This document shows, one piece after another, positions 16,336-25,454 of a DNA stretch of 64,000 bases. The notes beneath the pieces are model-generated. The model worked only from the letters and a program-made list of their open reading frames with translations. It searched no databases and was not told the DNA's origin. Location: positions 139,620-203,619 of the forward strand of contig NZ_JQEY01000002.1 of NCBI RefSeq assembly GCF_000743715.1, read 5' to 3'. The translations under genes were made by a program, and so were the position numbers. This stretch comes from Palleronia rufa. Lineage in GTDB: Bacteria; Pseudomonadota; Alphaproteobacteria; Rhodobacterales; Rhodobacteraceae. The first letter of the stretch is position 1. Each line of letters begins with the position of its first letter.

Positions 16336-17104
16336 TGCGCTGATCCGCGCGCTTCTGGCTGGAACCGGACTGGTGCTGGCCACGGCGCCCCTGGGCTGTT
16401 TCGTCATCTGGCGGCGGATGGCCTTTTTCGGCGATGCCACGGCCCATGCCGCCCTTCTGGGCGTGGCGCTGGCGCTGGCGCTGTCGCTGCCGGTGGGGCT
16501 GGGCGTGCTGGCCGTGGCGCTGGTCTTCGCGCTGCTGCTCTTTCGCCTGACCCGCGGCGGAGAGGCGCCCGACACGGTGCTGGGCGTGCTGAGCCACGGC
16601 GCCCTGGCGCTGGGGCTGATGGCCGTCGCACTGCTGCCGGACGCGCAGGTGGACCTGGAGGCGCTGCTGTTCGGCGACATCCTGGACGTCGGTCCGCGCG
16701 ACGTGGCGCTGGTCTGGGCCGGCAGCGCCGGCGTGCTGGCCGTGGCGCTGTGGCGCTGGCAGGGGCTGGTGACCGCCAGCCTCAATCCGGACCTCGCCCG
16801 CGCCGCGGGGCTCAGGCCAGAGCGCGACGACGCCGTCCTGACCCTGCTGCTGGCGCTGACCGTGGCGCTGTCGCTCAAGCTGGTGGGGGCGCTGCTGATC
16901 TCGGCGCTGCTGATCCTGCCGGCCGCGGCGGCCCGCGCCTTCGCCCGCTCGCCCGAAGCCATGGCGGTCCTGGCGGCGGCGGCGGGCGCGGTCTCGGTCG
17001 CGGCGGGGCTGGCGCTGTCGGTCGCGCTCGGCACGCCGGCGGGCCCGTCGATCATCGCCGCGGCCGCGGTCCTCTATGCCCTGGGCCGGGTGGTGGCGCG
17101 ATGA
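16328..17104 (+). CDS. znuB: ZnuB, zinc ABC transporter permease
   Basis: A 258-residue ABC-3 family permease with about eight transmembrane helices and the family start GCFVIWRRMAFFGDATAHAA, which lies at the cytoplasmic side of the first helices. It forms the membrane channel for zinc together with ZnuC. It overlaps znuC by 8 bases and ends 4 bases before the end of the convergent galE. Last gene of the Zur-controlled operon. Confidence 0.92.
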   Translation: MDDALIRALLAGTGLVLATAPLGCFVIWRRMAFFGDATAHAALLGVALALALSLPVGLGVLAVALVFALLLFRLTRGGEAPDTVLGVLSHGALALGLMAVALLPDAQVDLEALLFGDILDVGPRDVALVWAGSAGVLAVALWRWQGLVTASLNPDLARAAGLRPERDDAVLTLLLALTVALSLKLVGALLISALLILPAAAARAFARSPEAMAVLAAAAGAVSVAAGLALSVALGTPAGPSIIAAAAVLYALGRVVAR

Positions 17105-17108
17105 TCCG

Positions 17109-18122
17109 TCAGTCGCGGAACCCGTTCGGATTGGCCTGCTGCCATGCCCAGGTAGAGCCGCACATATCCGGCAGATCGCGGCGCGATTCCCACCCCAGCA
17201 GATCGCGCGCCTTGTCCACGGAGGCAACGTAGCTTTTCACGTCGCCGGGACGGCGGTCGGTCAGCCGGTAGGGGATGGCGACGCCGGTCGCCGCCTCGAA
17301 CGCGGCGACCATCTCCAGCACGGTAGAGCCGGTTCCGGTGCCGACGTTGCAGACGTCATACCCCGTCCGCCCGGCGACATGGGCCAGCGCGGCGACATGC
17401 GCCTCGGCCAGATCGGAGACGTGGATGTAGTCCCGCTCACCGGTGCCGTCGCGGGTCGGCCAGTCGGCGCCGAAGATCGCCAGTTCCTTCCGCCGCCCGA
17501 TGGCCACCTGGGCGATGAACGGCATCAGGTTGTCCGGCACCCCGATCGGATCCTCCCCGATCCTGGCCGACACATCCGCCCCCACCGGATTGAAATAGCG
17601 CAGCGAGATGGCCGAGGCACCGTCGGTCGCGCCGGCCCAGTCGGCGATGATCCCCTCGCTCATCAGCTTGGTGCGGCCGTAGGGGTTGGCGGGCCGGGTC
17701 GGGTGGTCCTCGTCCAGCGGCAGATAGTCGGGAGAGCCGTAGACCGTCGCCGATGAGGAGAACACGATCCCCCCGCAGCCGTGCCGGTCCATCGCCGCCA
17801 GAAGCGCCACCGTCCCGCCCACGTTGATGTCGTAATAGAGAAGCGGCGCGGACTCCGATTCGCCGACGGCCTTCTTGCCGGCGAAGTGGATCACCGCCTC
17901 CGGGCCGAAGCCTTCCATCGCGGCGTCGAGCGCGCTGTCCTTGCGCACGTCACCGCGCGTCAGGCCGATCCGCCCGTTGGTCATGGCGCCGACGCGGGCC
18001 AGCGCCTCCGGCGACGCGTTCGAGAAATCGTCGAGCACATGGACCTCATGGCCCGCGCGGAGCAGCGCCAGGACGGTGTGGCTTCCGATATAGCCGGCGC
18101 CGCCGGTGACGAGTACGCGCAT
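17109..18122 (-). CDS. galE: UDP-glucose 4-epimerase
   Basis: A 337-residue extended short-chain dehydrogenase that interconverts UDP-glucose and UDP-galactose using tightly bound NAD. The NAD-binding motif is GGAGYIG (7-13) and the catalytic set is Ser124 in SSSATVYG with Tyr148 and Lys152 in YGRTK. FNPVGAD and ERDYIHVSDLAEAH are GalE-typical. Length matches the family. It is transcribed alone on the minus strand, tail to tail with znuB, and supplies galactose units for envelope polysaccharide. The nearby amino-sugar genes leave open activity on UDP-GlcNAc as well. Confidence 0.92.
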   Translation of the reverse strand: MRVLVTGGAGYIGSHTVLALLRAGHEVHVLDDFSNASPEALARVGAMTNGRIGLTRGDVRKDSALDAAMEGFGPEAVIHFAGKKAVGESESAPLLYYDINVGGTVALLAAMDRHGCGGIVFSSSATVYGSPDYLPLDEDHPTRPANPYGRTKLMSEGIIADWAGATDGASAISLRYFNPVGADVSARIGEDPIGVPDNLMPFIAQVAIGRRKELAIFGADWPTRDGTGERDYIHVSDLAEAHVAALAHVAGRTGYDVCNVGTGTGSTVLEMVAAFEAATGVAIPYRLTDRRPGDVKSYVASVDKARDLLGWESRRDLPDMCGSTWAWQQANPNGFRD

Positions 18123-18276
18123 GGGACGGATCCAGATCTCTGCAATCGCCCCGTCTCTACCGCAAGGGCGCCGGCCGACAAAGGCCCCCTGTCCGAATGA
18201 GACGCGGCACTGGCCATTGCGGGGCGGATCGCTACCTTCGGCGCGGTCTGGACCGCATGGGCATGGGAACACACGG

Positions 18277-19146
18277 ATGATCGGTGGCATCGACCTTGGC
18301 GGCACGAAGATCGAATCGCGCCTCTTCGATCGCGGGGGCGCCCCCCGGGGCGAGGCGTTGCGCCTGCCGACGCCGCGGGACTACCCGTCGCTGCTGGACG
18401 CCCTGGCCGGACAGGTGCGGGCGCTGGACGACCGGGCCGGGATGCGGGTGCCGGTGGGTCTGGCCGCGCCGGGGGTGGTCGCGCCCGGCACGGGGCGGCT
18501 CTTCGCCGCCAACCTGGCCGCGACCGACCGGCCGCTGGGCGCCGATCTGGCCGCGCGCGCCGGCCGCCCCGTTCCGGTGGTCAACGACGGCATGGCCTTC
18601 GCGCTGTCCGAGGCGCGCGGCGGGGCGGCCGCGGACGCCCGCGTGGCGTTGGGTCTGGTCATCGGCACCGGGCTGGGCGGCGGCGTCACCGTGGACGGCC
18701 GCCTGCCGCCGCGCCACGCCGGCTACGGCGTGGAGATCGGCCATGCGGGCCTGCCCGGGCGTGCGCTTCTCCGCCACTCTCTGGACCTGCGTCCCTGCGG
18801 CTGCGGGCGGCTGGGCTGTGCCGAGGCCTATCTCTCCGGCCCCGGCCTTGCCGCGCTGGCCGGCGGCGGGCTGCCGCCCGGCGCGGCGGTCCCGGACGCC
18901 GCGCTCGACATCTGGGCCGATCTGGCGGCAGAGACGCTCCAGGCGCCGGTCCTGGTGCTGGACCCGGCGGTGATCGTGCTGGGCGGCGGCGTGTCGCTTA
19001 TCCCGGGCCTCATCGACCGGCTCGGCGCGGCGCTGGACCGCCACCGTCTGGGCGGCGCCCCCGCCCCGGCGCTGGCCCCGGCGCGGTTCGGCGCCACCTC
19101 CGGCGCGCGGGGCGCGGCGCTTCTGGCGGGGGATGCGTCATGCTGA
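18277..19146 (+). CDS. nagK: ROK-family N-acetylglucosamine kinase
   Basis: A 289-residue ROK sugar kinase. The phosphate loop is DLGGTKIE (residues 5-12), and the ROK zinc site is PCGCGRLGCAE (about residues 172-182). The catalytic aspartate lies in VVNDGMAFA. It should phosphorylate N-acetylglucosamine recycled from the wall or taken up from chitin, feeding the deacetylase coded directly after it (7-base overlap). The start ATG 18277 has only a weak ribosome site; no better in-frame start fits the DLGG motif. The substrate is inferred from the nagA partner. Confidence 0.85.
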   Translation: MIGGIDLGGTKIESRLFDRGGAPRGEALRLPTPRDYPSLLDALAGQVRALDDRAGMRVPVGLAAPGVVAPGTGRLFAANLAATDRPLGADLAARAGRPVPVVNDGMAFALSEARGGAAADARVALGLVIGTGLGGGVTVDGRLPPRHAGYGVEIGHAGLPGRALLRHSLDLRPCGCGRLGCAEAYLSGPGLAALAGGGLPPGAAVPDAALDIWADLAAETLQAPVLVLDPAVIVLGGGVSLIPGLIDRLGAALDRHRLGGAPAPALAPARFGATSGARGAALLAGDASC

Positions 19147-20231
19147 TCGCGCCGGACCGGCTCTGGACCGGCGGACGGCTTGGCGCCGGGATGGCGGTAG
19201 AGGTTGCCCGGGGCACCGTCGCGGCGGTCCGCCCGCTGGGGGCGGACACGCCGGACCTGACACCGCATCTGCTCATCCCCGGCCCGACGGACCTGCAGGT
19301 GAACGGCGGCGGCGGCGCGCTCTTCAACGCGGACCCCACCCCGGCGACGCTGGAGACCATCGTCGCCGCCCATCGCCGCCTGGGCACCGGAGAGATCCTT
19401 GCCACACTGATCACCGACACGCCCGGCGTGATGGAGGCCGCCGTCGATGCCGCGATCGCCGCGCGGGACATGCCCGGTCTCCTGGGCCTGCATCTCGAAG
19501 GACCGCATATCGCCGCCGCGCGCCGGGGCACCCATGCGGCGGAGCATATCCGTCCGCTGGACGCGCGCACGGTCGCGCAGGTCACCCGCGCCCGCCGGGC
19601 CGGCCTGCCGGTCATGGTGACACTGGCCCCCGAGGAGACCGGCGCGGCGGTCCTGTCCGATCTGCTTGCCACCGGCGCCATCGTCTCCGCCGGCCACAGC
19701 GCCGCGGACGCGGCCACGGCGCGGGCCGCCTTCGCGGCCGGGATCACCTGCGTCACCCATCTGTTCAACGCCATGGCGCCGATGACGTCGCGCGCGCCGA
19801 ACCTGCTGGGCGCGGCGATCCTGTCGGACGCCCATTGCGGCCTCATCGCCGACGGCCACCACGTGTCGTGGGAGATGATCCGCCTGGCCCTCTCCGCCCG
19901 CCCGCGTCCCGACCGCACCTTTCTGGTCTCCGACGCCATGGCCACGGTCGGCGGGCCGGACCGCGTCACGCTCTACGGACAAAAGATCCGCCTGGACCGC
20001 GGTCGGCTGATCAACGCGGAAGGCAACCTTGCCGGGGCGCATCTCGACATGGCGACAGCACTGGGCAACCTGCACCGCATGGCCGAAGTGCCGCTTGCCA
20101 CCGCCGTCGCCATGGCCACGGACATTCCCCGCCGCGCCATGGGGCTGGCGCCGGTGGACGCCGCCCCGGGCCTGCCCCTCGCCCGGCTCACCGCGCTGGA
20201 CGCGGGCCTCAGACCGGTCGCACTGGCCTAG
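19140..20231 (+). CDS. nagA: N-acetylglucosamine-6-phosphate deacetylase
   Basis: A 363-residue amidohydrolase that deacetylates GlcNAc-6-phosphate to glucosamine-6-phosphate. NagA signatures are present: GPTDLQVNGGGGALFN near residue 45, LHLEGPHIAAARRGTH with the metal-binding glutamate, GHSAADAATARAAF, THLFNAMAPM and the catalytic aspartate in LVSDAMATVG. It overlaps nagK, so the two proteins act in sequence. No nagB is nearby. Its stop codon shares the palindrome CTAG with the stop of the convergent CLC gene. Confidence 0.92.
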   Translation: MLIAPDRLWTGGRLGAGMAVEVARGTVAAVRPLGADTPDLTPHLLIPGPTDLQVNGGGGALFNADPTPATLETIVAAHRRLGTGEILATLITDTPGVMEAAVDAAIAARDMPGLLGLHLEGPHIAAARRGTHAAEHIRPLDARTVAQVTRARRAGLPVMVTLAPEETGAAVLSDLLATGAIVSAGHSAADAATARAAFAAGITCVTHLFNAMAPMTSRAPNLLGAAILSDAHCGLIADGHHVSWEMIRLALSARPRPDRTFLVSDAMATVGGPDRVTLYGQKIRLDRGRLINAEGNLAGAHLDMATALGNLHRMAEVPLATAVAMATDIPRRAMGLAPVDAAPGLPLARLTALDAGLRPVALA

Positions 20232-21916
20232 GAATGCTCTTCCGCCGCCGTGGCCGCCAGCGCCTTGTTGTAGCGTTGCAGCGCGTCCACGTGGTGCAGC
20301 GTGCCCAGGATCTTCGGCGCCTCGCCGCTGTCGCCGATGCGCACCACCGGCAGCCACATCCGCGCGGTGTCCTGGAACATCGGCATGGCGGTCTCCAGCG
20401 TCGCGTTGGGGTCGATGAAGATACCGGCCTCCAGCGCCTCCCAGACATCGTCGGTGGGCACGGCGCGGGCGTGATCGGGCGGACGCATCACGTTGGCGAC
20501 GCGGAACATGCACAGAAGATACGCCTGCGGGCCCTTCGACAGGTGCACCTTGCGCCGCTCCAGCTGGGTCAGAAAGAAGCTGCGGTCCACCAGCCGGGAG
20601 GCCAGCGCCGTGGAGGTCGAGACCGCGACCATCACCGCCAGGCCGGTCTGCCAGTCGCCGGTCAGTTCGAACACGATCAGCGTGGTCGAGATCGGCGCGC
20701 CCAGCACCGCCGCGGCGACGGCCCCCATGCCCGCCAGCGCATAGAGCGTCTCGGACCCAGACACATCGGGAAAGACCGACGTGGCGATGAGGCCGAAGGC
20801 CAGCCCCGCCAGACTGCCGACCATCAGCGACGGTGAGAACACGCCGCCGCCCATGCGCCCGCCCATGGTGATCGCCACCGCGGCGACCTTGACCGCCGCC
20901 AGCACCACCGCCTCATGGGCCAGCATCTTGCCGGTCAGCGCCAGGGACGTGGTCTCGTAGCCCACGCCGATGATCTGCGGAAAGCCCAGCGCGATGACCC
21001 CCAGGATCGCCCCCGCCGCCGCCGGACGCAGCCAGGGCGGGATGTTCCAGCGCGCGCGCCACCTTTCGGCCGTGTCGTCCACCCAGAAGATGGCGCGCAT
21101 CAGGATCACCGCCACGGCGCCGCAGACCAGCCCCAGGATCAGGAACGCCGGCAGCTCCACGTAGAACGACAGCACCCCCTGGCGCTCCAGCGTGAACTCC
21201 GTCACGCCGCCGAACTGCAGCCGGTTGATGACGGTGCCGGCGGCGCTGGCGATGACGATGGGCGCGAAGGCATGCACCGCAAAATGGCGCAGCACCACCT
21301 CTAGCGCGAAGAGCGCCCCGGCGATGGGCGCGTTGAACGACGCCGACACGGCGGCCGCCACGGCGCAGCCCAGAAGGTCGCGCGCGGTGATCCCCCGGGC
21401 GTCGATGAGATCGTTGACCTTGGTGGCGATGACGGCGGCCAGATGGACCACCGGCCCCTCCCGCCCCGACGACCCGCCCGATCCCAGCGTGATCAGCGAC
21501 GCCGCGGCCGAGGCCAGGCCCGCCCGCACCTCCACCCGCCCGTCGCGGAGCGCCGCCCCCTCGATCACCTCCGCGACCGAGCGCACGCGCCCCCCGGCGG
21601 ACAGGCGGAACAGGATCAGCCCCACGACCAGGCCGCCCAGGGTCGGCCACAGGATGAACAGATACCACGGCAGGTCCACCGCGCTGGAGGCCAGCCGCGT
21701 CACGTCCTCGACCCGGTAGAGTGCCGCCTGAAGCGCGTCGATACCGATGCGGAACCCCAGCGCCGCGAAGCCCGAGGCGATGCCGATGACCAGCGCCAGC
21801 AGCCAGAACTGGAACTGCCCCGGTCCATGCTGGCGCAGGACGGTCCAGCCGCGCCGCCCCCGCGCCAACATGCCATCGACCAGGTGCCAGTCCCGCACGG
21901 CCTTGGGCGCCGCCAT
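20228..21916 (-). CDS. CLC-type chloride channel/transporter with CBS domains
   Basis: A 562-residue CLC family protein. After a short cytoplasmic N-terminus it shows about ten membrane segments (about 35-420). Family motifs are GSGGSSGREGPVV (selectivity region), AAVSASFNAPIAGALFALEV, and GRMGGGVFSPSLMVG. The C-terminal about 120 residues form a CBS pair. In the inner membrane it would pass chloride or exchange it for protons. ATG 21916 lies just after GGAGGAACAGGG, which fixes the start; the much longer open frame upstream is not coding. Transcribed alone. Confidence 0.9.
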   Translation of the reverse strand: MAAPKAVRDWHLVDGMLARGRRGWTVLRQHGPGQFQFWLLALVIGIASGFAALGFRIGIDALQAALYRVEDVTRLASSAVDLPWYLFILWPTLGGLVVGLILFRLSAGGRVRSVAEVIEGAALRDGRVEVRAGLASAAASLITLGSGGSSGREGPVVHLAAVIATKVNDLIDARGITARDLLGCAVAAAVSASFNAPIAGALFALEVVLRHFAVHAFAPIVIASAAGTVINRLQFGGVTEFTLERQGVLSFYVELPAFLILGLVCGAVAVILMRAIFWVDDTAERWRARWNIPPWLRPAAAGAILGVIALGFPQIIGVGYETTSLALTGKMLAHEAVVLAAVKVAAVAITMGGRMGGGVFSPSLMVGSLAGLAFGLIATSVFPDVSGSETLYALAGMGAVAAAVLGAPISTTLIVFELTGDWQTGLAVMVAVSTSTALASRLVDRSFFLTQLERRKVHLSKGPQAYLLCMFRVANVMRPPDHARAVPTDDVWEALEAGIFIDPNATLETAMPMFQDTARMWLPVVRIGDSGEAPKILGTLHHVDALQRYNKALAATAAEEHS

Positions 21917-22555
21917 CCCCTGTTCCTCCGACCGGATCCCCGCCCTTCTACGGGCAATGGCGGCGAAGGGGAACCTCGACGCGGACCCGCACCCCGTGCC
22001 GGCCCGCACCCATGCCCGCCGCCCCCGGGGACTGCCCGACGCCTTCCGCTGCGTCCCGATGGCCCGGCGTCGCAGCGCGAGCCTGACCCCGCGCTCCGAA
22101 GGCGGATGTCGTGAAAGCGGCCGGGATCCGGCGGCGCGGCCGCGGGGCCAACGAAACCGCGCGTCGCGGTGGGCCGGGGCGGTTTTCGCACCCTCGTCCC
22201 TCCGGATCGGGCGGCGGGGTCCGCGCCGCGCGGGGGCCGGCTGTCGCCACGGTCCTTGCCCAAGCGATTCTCTCCGGCCGGATCGCCCTCCGGCGGGCGC
22301 CCATGGCCGAGCGGCGCACCGGGCCCGGCTGGCGCTGCGTCTCGACCCGGCGCACCGGCAACCGTCCGGGTGCGGAAACCGTGGCGCCCGGCCCCGGCGG
22401 CCCGCCGCCCGCCCGGGATCGCGGCGGCTGACCCGAACCGGCCCGGCGCGGCGCAGGTCCGTGACGCCGCGCTCGGCGAACCCGGCCCGGCAAACTCTGT
22501 CCGGCAAACCTGGGCCCGGCACGCCCCTCTACGCGCGGCCCCGGACCCCGGCGCC
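21917..22555. other. 639-bp gap between clc and recN, no gene seen
   Basis: Very GC-rich, with long open frames on both strands that have arginine/proline-rich composition and no family similarity. Both flanking genes read on the minus strand. I see no RNA gene, IS or repeat here. Confidence 0.4.
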
Positions 22556-24214
22556 TCAGCCCAGCAGGGACCGTGCCGCGCCGCGCGCTTCGTCGGTCAC
22601 AATGTCGCCGGCCAGCATCCGCGCGATCTCGTCGATCCGCGCGGCCTCGTCCAGCGGCGTCACGGTAGAGGTGGTCATTCCCTCCGCCACGCGTTTCTCG
22701 ACCCGCCAGTGATGCGCGCCGCGGGCGGCAACCTGGGGGGAATGGGTGACCACCAGGACCTGCGCGGACTCCGCCAGCGCGGCAAGTCTGCGGCCCACCG
22801 CATCCGCCGTGGCCCCGCCCACGCCGCGGTCGATCTCGTCGAAGATCAGCGTCAGCCCGCGGGAGGTGCCGGTCAGGCAGACCTTGAGCGCCAGCAAAAA
22901 GCGCGACAGCTCTCCGCCCGACGCGATGCGGCCCAGCGGACCCGGCGGCGCGCCCGGGTTGGTGGCCACGGTGAATTCCACCGCGTCGCGGCCGTCCGGG
23001 CCGGGGGTGCCCGGCGCGATCCCGGTGGAGAACACCGCCCGCTCCATCTTCAGCTGCCCCAACTCGCCGGCCATGGCGGCATCCAGCCGCCCGGCGGCGT
23101 CGCGGCGCAGGTCGGTCAGCGCCCCCGCCGCCACGTCATAGGCCCGGTCGGCCTCGGCCAGCGCGCGGCGCAGCGCGGCCAGATCCCCCTCGCCCGCGTC
23201 GAGCGCGGCAAGCCGGTCGCGCAGCGCCGCGGCATGTGCGCCCAGATCGTCGGGCAGGACCTCGTACTTCCGGGCCAGTCCGCGGATCGCGAAGAGCCGC
23301 TCCTCGATCCGCTCCAGCTCATGGGGGTCGAACTCCATGGCCTCCAGCACCCGGCCCAGGCCCTGCTCGGCCCCGGCAAGCTCATCCATGGCCCGCAGCA
23401 GCGCCGCAGAGACCGCCTCCAGATCCCCCGCGTCCCCCACGTCCCCCGCCGCGCCGTCGAGCCAGCGGGCGGCGTCGGTCAACAGCCCCTCCGCCCCCTC
23501 CCAGCCCATCGCGGCCTGGGCGCGGGCCAGATCGCCCCGCACCCGTTCGGCGGCCTGCATCTGCCGGCGGCGGGTGTCGAGCGCCGCCTCCTCGCCCGGA
23601 TCGGGATCCAGCGCATCCAGCTCCGTCACCGCGTGGCGCAGAAAGTCCTCCTCGGCGCGGGCGGTCTCAAGCGCCGCCTCTGCCGCCGAAAGCTGGCGCG
23701 CCGCGGCTGATTTCGCCGACCAGGCGGCACGCGCGGCCGACAGCGCCAGATCCGCACCGGCAAACGCGTCGAGCAGCCGCCGGTGCCCGCGCGCGTCCAG
23801 AAGTCCGCGGTCGTCGTGCTGGCCGTGCAGCTCGACCAGGGTCTCGGAGATCCGCCGCAGCGCCTCGCCGCTGGCGCGACGGTCGTTCACCCAGGCGGTC
23901 TTGCGCCCGTCGGGCGTGTTGACGCGGCGCAGGATCAGCGGCTCTCCCGGTTCCAGCTGAAAGCCGGTGTCCTCCAGCACGGCGCGCGCCGGATGGCCGT
24001 CGTCCAGGTCGAACTCCGCCACCACCTCTCCGCGCTCCGCGCCCTGCCGGACCAGTTCCGCCCGGCCGCGCCATCCCAGCACGAAGCCCAGCGAATCCAG
24101 CAGGATGGACTTGCCCGCCCCGGTCTCACCGGTCAGCACGTTGAGGCCGGGCCGGAGGTCCAGGTCCAGCCGGTCGATCAGCAGCATGTCCCGAACGCTC
24201 AGCCCGCGCAGCAT
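22556..24214 (-). CDS. recN: DNA repair protein RecN
   Basis: A 552-residue SMC-like ATPase for double-strand break repair. The start MLRGLSVRDMLLIDRLDLD leads to Walker A GETGAGKS (about 31-38). The middle is coiled coil (about 160-370, alanine/arginine/glutamate rich), and the C-terminal head has LSRFLLALK and Walker B LIFDEIDRGVGG, then VTHSPQVAARG. ATG 24214 matches family starts; the frame is open further upstream without similarity. It is the last gene of the minus-strand block starting with mraZ. I found no convincing LexA site upstream; a perfect 9-bp stem-loop lies at 24364-24390. Confidence 0.93.
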   Translation of the reverse strand: MLRGLSVRDMLLIDRLDLDLRPGLNVLTGETGAGKSILLDSLGFVLGWRGRAELVRQGAERGEVVAEFDLDDGHPARAVLEDTGFQLEPGEPLILRRVNTPDGRKTAWVNDRRASGEALRRISETLVELHGQHDDRGLLDARGHRRLLDAFAGADLALSAARAAWSAKSAAARQLSAAEAALETARAEEDFLRHAVTELDALDPDPGEEAALDTRRRQMQAAERVRGDLARAQAAMGWEGAEGLLTDAARWLDGAAGDVGDAGDLEAVSAALLRAMDELAGAEQGLGRVLEAMEFDPHELERIEERLFAIRGLARKYEVLPDDLGAHAAALRDRLAALDAGEGDLAALRRALAEADRAYDVAAGALTDLRRDAAGRLDAAMAGELGQLKMERAVFSTGIAPGTPGPDGRDAVEFTVATNPGAPPGPLGRIASGGELSRFLLALKVCLTGTSRGLTLIFDEIDRGVGGATADAVGRRLAALAESAQVLVVTHSPQVAARGAHHWRVEKRVAEGMTTSTVTPLDEAARIDEIARMLAGDIVTDEARGAARSLLG

Positions 24215-24363
24215 GTGGCCCCCTTGGTCGGCGCAGCTATCGCACGGGCCGGAGGGCTGTTCCAGTGCGCGGGATCCCGCCGCGCCGGGATCTCCCGAAC
24301 CGCGGTGTTCCGCCCGGTCCGCGATGCGCGGGAACGTCCGGTCCGGCCCGTCCGTTACACCAG

Positions 24364-24390
24364 TCTTCGGGGACATTCCCGCCCCGAAGA
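24364..24390. repeat. perfect 9-bp inverted repeat between bamD and recN
   Basis: TCTTCGGGG (24364-24372) and CCCCGAAGA (24382-24390) with a 9-base loop, 150 bases upstream of the recN start. No T-run on either side. It could be a bamD 3' end structure or a protein-binding site. Confidence 0.45.
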
Positions 24391-24511
24391 TTGGGTAACG
24401 TGTGAGCGTAACCAGTTCGCTTACCAGTGCCCCGGACATGTTCCGGACTTCGGATCGGGTCGGCAACCCCGGTCCGGGCGTCGCGTCCCAAGGGGCGCGG
24501 CGCCGATCCGG

Positions 24512-25351
24512 TCAGAGCCACTCGCCCCGCACCACCTGCCGGTAGACCTGTGTCAGCCAGCCGTCTCCCGCCGCCTCCACCGTCAGGCCGCGGCCCGTGA
24601 GCAGCGCATAGGCGCGCTGGTACCATTCGGTCGATTGATAGTTGTAGCCCAGTATCGCCCCGGCGGTCCGCGCCTCGTCCTCCAGCCCGAGGGAGAGATA
24701 GGCCTCGACCAGCCGCAGAAGGGCCTCCGGGGTGTGGGTGGTGGTCTGGAAATCCTCGATCACCACCCGGAACCGCGTCACGGCGGCGGCATAGTTCTTG
24801 CGCTTGAGGTAGTAGCGTCCGATCTCCATCTCCTTGCCCGCCAGATGGTCGAAGGCCAGGTCGAATTTCAGCACGGCGGAGCGGGCGTATTCGGTATCGG
24901 GATATTGCTCGATCACGGTGCGGAGCGCCTGCAGCGCCTGAAAGGTCAGGCCCTGATCGCGTCCCACGTCGTCGATCTGGTCGTAGTAGCTGAGCGCCAG
25001 GAGATACTGGGCATAGGCCGCGTCCTCACCGGTTGGATAGAAGTCCAGGTAGCGCTGCGCGGCGCCGCGCGCGCTGTCGTAATCGCGGTCGCGGTGAAAG
25101 GCCAGGGCCTGCATCACCAGCGCGCGCTTGCCCCATTCCGAATAGGGATAGAGCCGCTCGACCTCACCGTAGAGTTCGGCCGCGCGCTCCGGATCGTCGG
25201 TCTCCAGGCTCAGCTCGGCGCGCTGGAAGATCGTCGCCGCGTCGAGATTCTCCAAAGGCGCATCGCGTGAGGCCAGGCGGGAGCCGCCGCAGCCCGAAAG
25301 CGCCAGCCCGATCAGTCCCAGACCGATCAGGCGTCCCGTCATCCCTGCCAT
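24512..25351 (-). CDS. bamD: outer membrane assembly lipoprotein BamD
   Basis: A 279-residue lipoprotein with tetratricopeptide repeats, part of the Bam complex that inserts beta-barrel proteins in the outer membrane. The signal peptide ends in the lipobox LALSGC, with the acylated cysteine at residue 21. TPR-like helices cover about 40-260, with the BamD patterns SEWGKRALVMQALAFHRDRD, FYPTGEDAAYAQYLLALSYY and IEQYPDTEYARSA. ATG 25351 gives the usual signal length; ATG 25342 is an alternative. It lies between lpxC and recN, the usual alphaproteobacterial order. Confidence 0.93.
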   Translation of the reverse strand: MAGMTGRLIGLGLIGLALSGCGGSRLASRDAPLENLDAATIFQRAELSLETDDPERAAELYGEVERLYPYSEWGKRALVMQALAFHRDRDYDSARGAAQRYLDFYPTGEDAAYAQYLLALSYYDQIDDVGRDQGLTFQALQALRTVIEQYPDTEYARSAVLKFDLAFDHLAGKEMEIGRYYLKRKNYAAAVTRFRVVIEDFQTTTHTPEALLRLVEAYLSLGLEDEARTAGAILGYNYQSTEWYQRAYALLTGRGLTVEAAGDGWLTQVYRQVVRGEWL

Positions 25352-25413
25352 GTGTCCGGCCCCGTTCGTCGCCCCGTCGCACGTCGCCGACGGACCGTCG
25401 GCCCGCCGCGCGC

Positions 25414-25429
25414 TTCTGTTAGCACAGAA
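25414..25429. promoter_or_regulatory. 16-bp palindrome upstream of bamD
   Basis: TTCTGTTAGCACAGAA, a perfect 6-bp inverted repeat with a 4-base spacer, 63 bases before the bamD start and 26 bases after the lpxC stop. On the minus strand it is preceded by TTTTT. It could be an operator; no known regulator fits. Confidence 0.3.
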
Positions 25430-25454
25430 AAATCCGGGGCAAAACGTCTCGATG

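Noticed and set aside
22169-23710. Long plus-strand frame across recN
   Set aside because: It is the opposite-strand shadow of recN (a strong family match) with arginine/proline-rich composition.
24215-24511. LexA (SOS) box upstream of recN
   Set aside because: I looked for GTTC-N7-GTTC and GAAC-N7-GAAC and found no clean match.
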